This document shows, piece by piece, positions 1 to 5,672 of a DNA stretch of 7,368 nt (position 1 is its first letter; each line of letters opens with the position of its first letter). The notes below the pieces were generated by a model. It ran no database searches and was not told the DNA's origin. It worked only from the letters and a program-made list of their open reading frames with translations. The position numbers and the translations under genes are program-made. The stretch is from assembly GCA_022784805.1 (NCBI GenBank), contig JALFYG010000213.1:1-7368 (forward strand), given 5' to 3'. The stretch is from Spirochaetales bacterium. GTDB lineage: Bacteria; Spirochaetota; Spirochaetia; Sphaerochaetales; Sphaerochaetaceae.

Positions 1-410
1 ATGACAGCTTCTGTCACTTCTTCACCAAGGAAGTCTTCTGCTGTCTTCTTCATCTTCTGAAGAACGATGGCTGAGATTTCCTGAGGAGAATAGAGCTTTC
101 CGTCAACATCGATCTTAATCTCGTCTCCAGAAGCGCTGGTAACCTTATAAGGAACCATCTTTGTCTCTTCTGTGACTTCATGGTACTTTCTTCCCATGAA
201 TCTCTTTATTGAGTAGATAGTATTCTCAGGATTAGTAACCATCTGGTTCTTTGCAGGCTTACCTACAAGTCTGTCTGCTCCCTTAAATGCTACTACACTT
301 GGAGTAGTTCTATCTCCTTCACTATTTGCAATTACTGTAGGCTCGTTACCTTCCATAACAGCAACACAGCTATTAGTTGTTCCAAGGTCAATACCAATGA
401 TTTTTCCCAT
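1..410 (-). CDS. dnaK: DnaK (Hsp70 chaperone), N-terminal part, cut by the window edge
   Basis: This is the ATP-dependent Hsp70 chaperone of the cytoplasm, which binds exposed hydrophobic peptides in a cycle driven by DnaJ and GrpE. About 136 residues are visible, all from the nucleotide-binding domain. The protein opens MGKIIGIDLGTTNSCVAVM, which holds the phosphate-1 loop (IDLGTTNS), followed by EGDRTTPSVVAF, the GKPAKNQ segment, the IKRFMGRKY segment and YSPQEISA. The visible part ends at FLGEEVTEAV, just before the usual VPAYF stretch. The reading frame is open to the window edge, so the cut is only the sampling boundary. The ATG at 408-410 has a GGAG ribosome binding site (420-423) about nine bases upstream. 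grpE lies 109 nt upstream on the same strand, so the two chaperone partners are neighbours. I see no CIRCE inverted repeat in the gap. Identification is essentially certain. Confidence 0.98.
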   Translation of the reverse strand, partial: MGKIIGIDLGTTNSCVAVMEGNEPTVIANSEGDRTTPSVVAFKGADRLVGKPAKNQMVTNPENTIYSIKRFMGRKYHEVTEETKMVPYKVTSASGDEIKIDVDGKLYSPQEISAIVLQKMKKTAEDFLGEEVTEAV

Positions 411-468
411 AATTTATATCTCCATGTATTTTCAAATTTTAAAAAGACGGTTTTCCCATCTGCAAAAT

Positions 469-497
469 AAAGTAATAGCTGAAGAAAAAAACGTCAA
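469..497 (-). promoter_or_regulatory. weak candidate sigma70-type promoter for dnaK
   Basis: On the minus strand TTGACG (492-497) is followed after 17 nt by TACTTT (469-474). The -35 matches consensus at five of six positions but the -10 at only three. An alternative -10, TATTAC (472-477), has a short 14-nt spacing. The spacer contains a run of seven T. Transcription from here would leave a leader of roughly 50 nt before dnaK. This is only a motif match; dnaK could equally be read through from grpE. Confidence 0.2.
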
Positions 498-521
498 ACA
501 CTCTCAAGAGATTTTTTTCTT
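482..521 (-). terminator. A-tract/T-tract inverted repeat at the grpE-dnaK junction, possible weak terminator or attenuator
   Basis: Read on the minus strand, AAGAAAAAAA (512-521, starting inside the grpE stop codon) is a perfect 10-base complement of TTTTTTTCTT (482-491). The 20-nt loop between them holds a small nested stem, CTC-TTGA-GAG. The arms are nearly all A-U, so the RNA hairpin would be weak, but it ends in a seven-U run as in intrinsic terminators. It could partly stop transcription after grpE or mark a processing site that sets grpE and dnaK levels separately. Function is inferred. Confidence 0.35.
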
Positions 522-1125
522 ATTTCTTTGGTTTTGCTACAAATACCTTTGCAGTTCTTAAGACTTTACCGTGAAGTAGCCATCCCTTATTGCATTCCAT
601 GCCTACTTCTTCCTCTGTTATGCCTTCTTTTTCCTGCACACCATAGGCTTCCATGGTATTTGGATCAAAAGGTGTACCCACTGCGCTATTGATCATCTCA
701 AGACCCCAATTTGTCTTGAGACGCTGAAGCAACTGGTCGTTAACCATTACGACACCTGTCTTCATAGCCTCGAAATCCTGAGACTGGGAAGCAGATTCAA
801 TGGCACGGGTAAAGTTATCGAGAGGTTCCAATAAGTCGGAGATCAAAGATTCGTTTGCATACTTCACAGCGTTTTCTTTTTCAGTCCTGAGTCTCTTCTT
901 ATAGTTTTCTGTGTCAGCCATTCTCCTTAATTCGTCATCCTTCATCTTGGAGATGGTTTCTTCCATTTCTTTTATCTTAGCTTCCAACTCTGCAATCTTT
1001 GCATCTTTTGGATCTTCTGTCTCAACCTCTTCTGCCGTGACTTCTTCGACCACCTGTGATGTCTCAGTCTCTTTTGTTTCTTCTTCTGGGACTTCGATCT
1101 TTTCTTCGGTCTTTTCCTCTGCCAT
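520..1125 (-). CDS. grpE: GrpE, nucleotide exchange factor of DnaK
   Basis: GrpE dimers release ADP from DnaK and so reset the Hsp70 cycle in the cytoplasm. The 201-residue product has an acidic Glu/Thr-rich N-terminus (about 1-40), a heptad-rich helix (about 41-95), the conserved segment LLEPLDNFTRAIE (98-110) matching the family's LLPVLDNF signature, and a C-terminal beta domain ending KVLRTAKVFVAK (187-198). The usual PFxPxxHEAV motif appears as PFDPNTMEAYGV (152-163), a divergent form without the His. I chose the ATG at 1123-1125 because AAAGGAAG (1133-1140) sits seven bases upstream. An in-frame ATG at 1165-1167 would add 14 residues, mostly Lys, Asn and Gly, unlike the acidic N-terminus; its ribosome binding site lies in a hairpin. 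The gene follows the coiled-coil gene on the same strand and precedes dnaK. I see no hrcA or CIRCE in view. Confidence 0.95.
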   Translation of the reverse strand: MAEEKTEEKIEVPEEETKETETSQVVEEVTAEEVETEDPKDAKIAELEAKIKEMEETISKMKDDELRRMADTENYKKRLRTEKENAVKYANESLISDLLEPLDNFTRAIESASQSQDFEAMKTGVVMVNDQLLQRLKTNWGLEMINSAVGTPFDPNTMEAYGVQEKEGITEEEVGMECNKGWLLHGKVLRTAKVFVAKPKK

Positions 1126-1132
1126 ATATTCA

Positions 1133-1140
1133 CTTCCTTT
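1133..1140 (-). promoter_or_regulatory. ribosome binding site that decides the grpE start
   Basis: AAAGGAAG on the minus strand lies seven nucleotides before the ATG at 1125. It supports the shorter 201-residue GrpE over the 215-residue form. Here the site is codons of the upstream in-frame extension, so both starts could in principle be used. Confidence 0.6.
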
Positions 1141-1168
1141 CTTTTTGTTCTTATTTTTCTTCTTCATG

Positions 1169-1193
1169 ATAAGTGCCCTCCCCGGGCACCTAT
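1169..1193 (-). promoter_or_regulatory. strong hairpin over the upstream grpE ribosome binding site
   Basis: On the minus strand ATAGGTGCCC (1184-1193) pairs with GGGCACTTAT (1169-1178) around the loop GGGGA (1179-1183). This gives a 10-bp stem with one G-U pair, ending one base before the in-frame ATG at 1165-1167. The Shine-Dalgarno-like GGGGAGGG (1176-1183) spans the loop and the 3' arm. No T-run follows, so it is not a standard intrinsic terminator. It may block initiation at the upstream ATG, control grpE translation, or mark an mRNA end or cleavage point between the coiled-coil gene and grpE. The pairing is seen directly; the role is inferred. Confidence 0.5.
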
Positions 1194-1198
1194 AAAAG

Positions 1199-1227
1199 AA
1201 GTTAATAAATCATCACACAAGAGTCAA
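1199..1227 (-). promoter_or_regulatory. weak candidate promoter for grpE
   Basis: TTGACT (1222-1227, minus strand) matches the -35 consensus at five of six positions and starts just after the stop codon of the coiled-coil gene. A 17-nt spacer leads only to TAACTT (1199-1204), a poor -10; TATTAA (1202-1207) is better but too close at 14 nt. A start site here would put the 1169-1193 hairpin at the very 5' end of the grpE mRNA. Support is limited to the -35 match and the location. Confidence 0.22.
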
Positions 1228-1228
1228 A

Positions 1229-3286
1229 TCATTCGTCGTCGGAGACGTCAACCTCTTCTTCTCCAATGATCAAATCCATTTCCTCAATTGAGTGAAGAGG
1301 CTTACGGACATTCTTTTTCTCTTCGTCTTTCCTCTTCTCTTCAATTACTTTCTGCTGTCCCTTAAGACGCACCAGGTTGGCTTCTTCATTGAGTCTTTGG
1401 CTTCTTACTTCCCTTGTTTCATTCTGAAGCTTATCCCTATCCTGTCCGAGGGTGTCTATTTCATCCTGAAGTCTCTTCTCTTCCTGCTGGAGATTCCAAA
1501 TGCTCTCCTTCATGCTTGTTACAGACTCCATCTGTTCACTGAGACTGGATTCGCTTTCCCTGATTTTGTTTTCATAATCTCTGATGATGTCCAAAGCTTC
1601 CTTGATCTTGCCATAAGCTGTCTCTTCCAACATCTTTTGGGTCTTTCCGCTTTCAGCCATCCTGTCTGCAACACCCTTCAGGAACTCATCACTGTTGTCT
1701 TTGATTCTCTGAAGAGAAGCATTGGAATTCCTGTCCATGTCATCCAGGGCATCTTTCAGTTCTTCCCTGCATCTCTGGACATAGGCGCTTCTATCTGCCT
1801 CCAGTCTTTGAGAGGATTCAGAGAACAGCCTGTTTTTGTCTTCGATATAGTTGTTGTATTCCTCAACCAATCTATCTCTGTCGTTCTTCAAAACAGCCAG
1901 TGTTGATTCCACCATGCTGCGTTTTTCATCCATCTTCCCCCTAATATCGTCGATCACCTGGTCACGTTCATCTATTAAGTCTCTGATAGACTTCTCTGTC
2001 TCCACTCTCTCATCACCGAGGACTTTTCTGATTTCCTCCACAGCATTTTCCAATGCACTCTTAAGGTCAGAAATCTTGTCTTCAACAGCCTTTTCGCTTT
2101 CAGCAAGCTTCTCCTGGAAGGAAACGATGGATGCGCCAACCTCGTCTTCCATATCATTGAGTCTTGATTCAAGGGTATCACCGGTACTCTTGATGGCGTC
2201 ATCAAGATCTTCCAAGGAGTCGGAAGAAGACTTCTTGACGCTATCAATGGCTTCATTTTTATTCTTATCTATACTCATGAGAGTCTCTTCGAAGTGGGTA
2301 TTGAGAGCAGAAGAGAGTTCATCAATCTTTTCCTTGGCAGATGCTGTGAACTCATCGATTCTCGCATTCATTTCATCTGTCTTCTCCGAAATAGATGCAA
2401 TGATGTTTTCTTTTATCTTATCCATTTCAGAGAGGGATGCCTCGAATCTCCTGTCAAGAAGACCGGATCTCTCGTCAATTTCTCCAAAGATATCGTTTTT
2501 GCGTTGGACAATGTCAGAGAGTGAGTGGGTGGCGCTTCTTAAGAGCTCGTCAAAATCACTCTTGACCACACCCATTCTTTCCTCAATGTCCTGTGCCTTC
2601 TCGTCAAGCTTGGCAAGCTCTGCCTCAGCTCTCTCTTCCTGCTCCCGGCACATATCATCATAGTTGCGCTTTTCCAGAGCCACATATTCATAGAGCTGGG
2701 ACTTGCTTCTTTCAAGGGCTGCAGAGAACTGATCGAGCATCTCTCTGTTCTCTTCCTTCTGGGAAGCGGATGTAGCCTTTAAATCCTGTTCTGTGGATGT
2801 CACGAGGCGAACGTAGTCAGCCTTCAAGGAATCAAGCTGGGTTGTAAGTCTCTCGATATCCTTCTGGAACTGAAGGGCATAGTCCTTCACAGCCTCAGTC
2901 TTTCTTACTTCAGCCTGTACGGCATAGACTCTGTTTTCAGCCTGTTCAGTCTGAGCCTTCAGTTTTTTCAGTGCATTTCCGTAGTTTTCACATACACCGG
3001 AGAGTTCATCCAACTCCTTCTGGTGTACAAGCACCATATCAATGGATTCCGCCAGATGATTCTGTACTGTGTTGGCATATTCAATCCTGGAAGTAATATT
3101 CTGCTCACAGTCACGAGAAATCTCAGTGAATCTATTCATAAACGATGTAGTCTCATATCTAAAGTTCTTCACCTGCTGATTGAGGTTTTTCAGAGAACGG
3201 TCCTTTTTGTCTGCAGCCCTGAACGCCAACACCACAATCAGATTAAGAAGAAAACACACGCCGATAAGAATGTATGTCGTATTCAT
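1229..3286 (-). CDS. membrane-anchored long coiled-coil protein, SpiroCoCo-like
   Basis: The 685-residue product is one N-terminal membrane helix (about 5-23, ILIGVCFLLNLIVVLAF) followed by a short basic stretch and then almost continuous predicted coiled coil to about residue 655. It ends in a very acidic tail (EEEVDVSDDE). There is no enzymatic motif. The architecture matches a family I recall from spirochaete annotation as 'SpiroCoCo family coiled-coil protein'; no function is known to me. It could be a scaffold, a cytoskeletal filament or an inner-membrane tether projecting into the cytoplasm; topology is inferred from the basic residues after the helix. I start it at the ATG 3284-3286 because GGAG ends five bases upstream; the GTG at 3290-3292 directly abuts that GGAG, leaving no spacing. 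The gene begins 11 nt after the HAD gene, so it is very likely co-transcribed with der and HAD. Residues 281-445 show an 11-residue repeat. Confidence 0.85.
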   Translation of the reverse strand: MNTTYILIGVCFLLNLIVVLAFRAADKKDRSLKNLNQQVKNFRYETTSFMNRFTEISRDCEQNITSRIEYANTVQNHLAESIDMVLVHQKELDELSGVCENYGNALKKLKAQTEQAENRVYAVQAEVRKTEAVKDYALQFQKDIERLTTQLDSLKADYVRLVTSTEQDLKATSASQKEENREMLDQFSAALERSKSQLYEYVALEKRNYDDMCREQEERAEAELAKLDEKAQDIEERMGVVKSDFDELLRSATHSLSDIVQRKNDIFGEIDERSGLLDRRFEASLSEMDKIKENIIASISEKTDEMNARIDEFTASAKEKIDELSSALNTHFEETLMSIDKNKNEAIDSVKKSSSDSLEDLDDAIKSTGDTLESRLNDMEDEVGASIVSFQEKLAESEKAVEDKISDLKSALENAVEEIRKVLGDERVETEKSIRDLIDERDQVIDDIRGKMDEKRSMVESTLAVLKNDRDRLVEEYNNYIEDKNRLFSESSQRLEADRSAYVQRCREELKDALDDMDRNSNASLQRIKDNSDEFLKGVADRMAESGKTQKMLEETAYGKIKEALDIIRDYENKIRESESSLSEQMESVTSMKESIWNLQQEEKRLQDEIDTLGQDRDKLQNETREVRSQRLNEEANLVRLKGQQKVIEEKRKDEEKKNVRKPLHSIEEMDLIIGEEEVDVSDDE
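1952..2446 (-). repeat. about fifteen tandem 11-residue (hendecad) units in the coiled-coil protein
   Basis: Residues 281-445 line up as fifteen consecutive 11-residue units without gaps. Unit position 4 (residues 284, 295, 306 and so on) reads S,I,M,A,L,I,V,L,L,V,L,I,V,R,I. Position 11 reads I,K,F,L,T,A,S,T,M,F,V,L,L,I,I. Position 8 is hydrophobic in units 1-5 and 8-10. Such 3-4-4 spacing is known from right-handed or nearly straight coiled coils, in contrast to the 7-residue heptad. The DNA itself is not repetitive; only the residue pattern repeats. Confidence 0.6.
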
Positions 3287-3297
3287 GATCACTCCAC

Positions 3298-3987
3298 TTA
3301 GAATAAAACTCTATCCAACTCACTCCAATCTCTGAAGACAATGTCTGCAGAGCCTAATTCTTCTTTCTTGGAGAGCAAAGCTGTCCTGAGCCCCGCCCTT
3401 TTCGCCCCTTCTATATCTTTTCTGAGGCTGTCACCTACATATAGTATAGCATGAGGTTCTTCCTTTATTTGAGATATAAGCATCTCAAAAGGAGTAAGAC
3501 AAGGTTTATATCTTCCCCAATCTTCGCTTGATAGCTGCAGGGGGAAATACTTGTCTATTCCCATTGCCTTAAGTTTGGAGCCCACAGGGAAATCTGAAAG
3601 GACTCCCAGCTTTATCTCTCTTTCCTCCAACTTACTAAGTACATTCTCCACACCGTCATAGGCCTTGATGGATGAGAAGCTTTTCTCATAGCGGGTGAAG
3701 AAGACTTTCTTCTCCTTCTGGATAAAATACTCTATATCCTCCTCCTCGCTACGATCCCACATATAACGGCACATTCTCTCACCCCTTTCTTTCTCTGAAA
3801 GAGGAGGAAGAGACAAAAAGCTATCCTCTGTCCTTACTCTCTGCCTGGCCTTGTTATAGTTCATGGCAAAGGGAAGAGATGAAAGAGAAGCCAAAGCCAC
3901 TCTCAATTGTGTCTTCCAGAGAGGATAGAAAGTGCCATCGATGTCGAAAGCCACGGCTTGTATTGAATTATCAGCTAAAAAACCCAT
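3298..3987 (-). CDS. HAD-superfamily phosphatase (HAD-IA type)
   Basis: This 229-residue cytoplasmic hydrolase carries the full HAD motif set. Motif I is FDIDGT (14-19), with Asp15 the expected nucleophile and Asp17 the acid/base. Motif II is GVLSDF, with Ser131. Motif III is Lys161 in GRYKP. Motif IV is VGDSLRKD, with Asp186 and Asp191 for Mg2+ binding. A helical C1-type cap lies at about residues 20-105. Family members dephosphorylate small metabolites such as nucleotides, phosphoglycolate or sugar phosphates, and the substrate cannot be read from sequence. The ATG overlaps the der stop codon by one base (TAATG), so translation is probably coupled to der, and the coiled-coil gene follows after 11 nt. 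Because of this context a role linked to ribosome or GTP metabolism is possible, but that is inference. Confidence 0.9.
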   Translation of the reverse strand: MGFLADNSIQAVAFDIDGTFYPLWKTQLRVALASLSSLPFAMNYNKARQRVRTEDSFLSLPPLSEKERGERMCRYMWDRSEEEDIEYFIQKEKKVFFTRYEKSFSSIKAYDGVENVLSKLEEREIKLGVLSDFPVGSKLKAMGIDKYFPLQLSSEDWGRYKPCLTPFEMLISQIKEEPHAILYVGDSLRKDIEGAKRAGLRTALLSKKEELGSADIVFRDWSELDRVLF

Positions 3988-5540
3988 TACTTACCTTTAG
4001 CCTTCTTCTGCTTTGAGTTTCTTACGATTGTCTTGGCTCTCTCTGTTTCTTTGCCCATTCTTGCTTTTCCACCAGGTTTTCTTGCAATACCCTTCTTTAC
4101 ATTCTTCTGGGAGGTGTTGCGTTTGATGACCTTCTGTATCTCAGCCTCTTCCTTTCCTGGTCCCTTTTCGTTCAAGCTAGGATTTCTCTTTCTTTCCCTT
4201 AGAGAGATTTCAACAGGAACATAAGTAAAGCCCAAATCACGTCTGATACAGTTCTTCAGGTAAGAAATGTAAGTCTCAGGGAAGGCATGTACTTTGTTGA
4301 CAAAGAACAGGAATCTCACAGGATTGGCGCTGACCTGAGTTCCATAGAGGACCTTAAAGTAACCCGTAGCAGAGCGAGGAGGCTCCTGATCTGTGGTCCA
4401 GCGCTTCAATGCCTCGTTGAGAGTTGAAGTATCGACACGCTTTTCCAACTGTCTGTAAACAGCCCAGACAACATCCAAAAGCTTTCCAATGTCCATTCCT
4501 TCGAGAGCAGAGATTGGTACAAGTGGGGCAAAGTTCAATATAGGGAACAAGAATCTTACTCTGTCCTTGATAGCTTCCAGCTGGTTTTCAGGGCCATTAA
4601 GCTTATCGATCTTATTAAGGCATAAAACCACGCCCTTTCCTCTTCTGACAATAAGCTGGGCTATCTTCTTATCTTGTTCCGCCAAGCCCTCCACCACATC
4701 GATCATCAAGATGACGACATCCGCTTCATCAATGGTCTTTATGGCTCTGTTTACGGAATAGTACTCTACGTCTTCTTCTACCTTTGTCTTTCTTCTGATA
4801 CCGGCAGTATCCAAAACAGTATACTCAGTGCCTTTGTAGACAAATGTAGCCTTCATGACGTCTCTGGTTGTTCCTGCGATATCGGAGACGATGGAGATGT
4901 CCCTGCCTGTAAGAAGGTTTGTAAGAGTAGACTTTCCTGTATTTGGCTTACCCATTATTGCAAGCTTGATAGTGTCTGGTTCATCAGGAATCTCTTCTGT
5001 CCTCTCCATATCCAACATTCCGAGAATGGTGTCTTCCAATTCTTCGATTCCCAAGCCATGGGCTGCCGATATTCCCACAACCCTCTGATAACCATAGGAG
5101 AAGTAGTTCCAAACCAAGTCATCCCTCTTTGGGTCATCAACCTTGTTGACAACCAAGACGACTTTGTCTGTGTATGGTCTCACTTCCTCAATGAGCATCA
5201 TGTCTTCGCTTGTCACTTCCATACAGTCCATCAGGAAGAGAATTACATCGCTCATTGCAAGAATGGAGAGAGATTTCTCTGTTACAGCGAAATCCAAACC
5301 TTCCTTGTCTAATTTGACTCCACCTGTATCAACAAGTGTCACAGGATGGTTACCCAGTAGCCATCTCTCAGGAATAGGGTCTCTTGTGACACCAGGTGTC
5401 GGGTCTGTTATTGCCCTTCTCTTTCCAATCAATCTATTAAAAAGTGTGGATTTTCCCACATTCGGTCTCCCTACAATAGAGATGAGGGGGAGGTTAGTGT
5501 CGATATCCGCTTTGTTTCTTATTTCTAGTTTTTCTGTCAT
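3987..5540 (-). CDS. der: Der (EngA), tandem-domain GTPase for 50S ribosome assembly
   Basis: Der is an essential GTPase that binds the maturing 50S subunit. The 517-residue protein shows two G domains. In the first: GRPNVGKS (24-31), DTGG (71-74), NKVD (132-135). In the second: GKPNTGKS (197-204), DTAG (243-246), NKID (308-311). A KH-like RNA-binding domain follows, to about residue 450. The protein ends in a tail of about 67 residues (451-517) rich in Lys and Arg, so it is longer than the roughly 436 residues of the Bacillus protein; the E. coli protein (about 490) also has a basic tail. The second P-loop has Lys and Thr where GRPNVGKS is usual, but the catalytic residues are kept. The ATG has an AAGGA ribosome binding site a few bases upstream. 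It is the first gene of the der-HAD-coiled-coil unit. Confidence 0.98.
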   Translation of the reverse strand: MTEKLEIRNKADIDTNLPLISIVGRPNVGKSTLFNRLIGKRRAITDPTPGVTRDPIPERWLLGNHPVTLVDTGGVKLDKEGLDFAVTEKSLSILAMSDVILFLMDCMEVTSEDMMLIEEVRPYTDKVVLVVNKVDDPKRDDLVWNYFSYGYQRVVGISAAHGLGIEELEDTILGMLDMERTEEIPDEPDTIKLAIMGKPNTGKSTLTNLLTGRDISIVSDIAGTTRDVMKATFVYKGTEYTVLDTAGIRRKTKVEEDVEYYSVNRAIKTIDEADVVILMIDVVEGLAEQDKKIAQLIVRRGKGVVLCLNKIDKLNGPENQLEAIKDRVRFLFPILNFAPLVPISALEGMDIGKLLDVVWAVYRQLEKRVDTSTLNEALKRWTTDQEPPRSATGYFKVLYGTQVSANPVRFLFFVNKVHAFPETYISYLKNCIRRDLGFTYVPVEISLRERKRNPSLNEKGPGKEEAEIQKVIKRNTSQKNVKKGIARKPGGKARMGKETERAKTIVRNSKQKKAKGK

Positions 5541-5571
5541 ATAGTTTTCCTTGTATCAGGGACCTTTCTAA

Positions 5572-5601
5572 ATACTAGTCTATTTGTTCCTTTATTTCCA
5601 A
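5572..5601 (-). promoter_or_regulatory. candidate promoter for the der operon
   Basis: On the minus strand TTGGAA (5596-5601) and TAGTAT (5572-5577) are separated by 18 nt, each matching four of six consensus bases. This would start transcription near 5564, about 24 nt before the der ATG and upstream of its AAGGA site. The intergenic region is divergent, so a promoter for der is expected here. It is a motif match only. Confidence 0.35.
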
Positions 5602-5637
5602 CACCGGAAAAGAAAAAAACAAAACTACACCTTCTCT

Positions 5638-5666
5638 TTGCCCAAAGATGATTTTTGTTCTATTAT
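5638..5666 (+). promoter_or_regulatory. candidate promoter of the GerMN gene, predicted to give a leaderless mRNA
   Basis: TTGCCC (5638-5643) and TATTAT (5661-5666) are separated by exactly 17 nt; the -10 matches five of six consensus bases and the -35 four of six. The A of the ATG at 5673 lies seven bases after the -10, where transcription normally starts. No Shine-Dalgarno sequence is visible before this ATG. Confidence 0.5.
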
Positions 5667-5672
5667 TCTCTT

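Noticed and set aside
1..410. dnaK as a broken gene
   Set aside because: The frame is intact to base 1; it is only cut by the window boundary.
1169..1193. The grpE upstream hairpin as an intrinsic terminator of the coiled-coil gene
   Set aside because: It is followed by TTATCATG and not a T-run, so it does not fit the intrinsic terminator pattern.
911..1195. Plus-strand open frame opposite the grpE N-terminus
   Set aside because: It is a Ser-rich shadow of the acidic GrpE N-terminal codons with no start signal.
1292..2663. Long plus-strand open frames (204 and 270 codons) opposite the coiled-coil gene
   Set aside because: Their Ser/Leu/Phe-rich translations are what antisense reading of Glu/Lys/Asp-rich coiled-coil codons gives. 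They lack ribosome binding sites and resemble no family.
3287..3292. GTG start for the coiled-coil protein two codons upstream
   Set aside because: The only ribosome binding site, GGAG, directly abuts this GTG; it is correctly spaced for the ATG at 3284-3286.
4674..5312. Plus-strand open frame of 212 codons opposite der
   Set aside because: It overlaps conserved GTPase motifs of der on the other strand, and its own translation shows no domain or start signal.
5655..5672. TTG start adding six residues to the GerMN protein
   Set aside because: There is no ribosome binding site, and the extra codons overlap the likely -10 promoter box.
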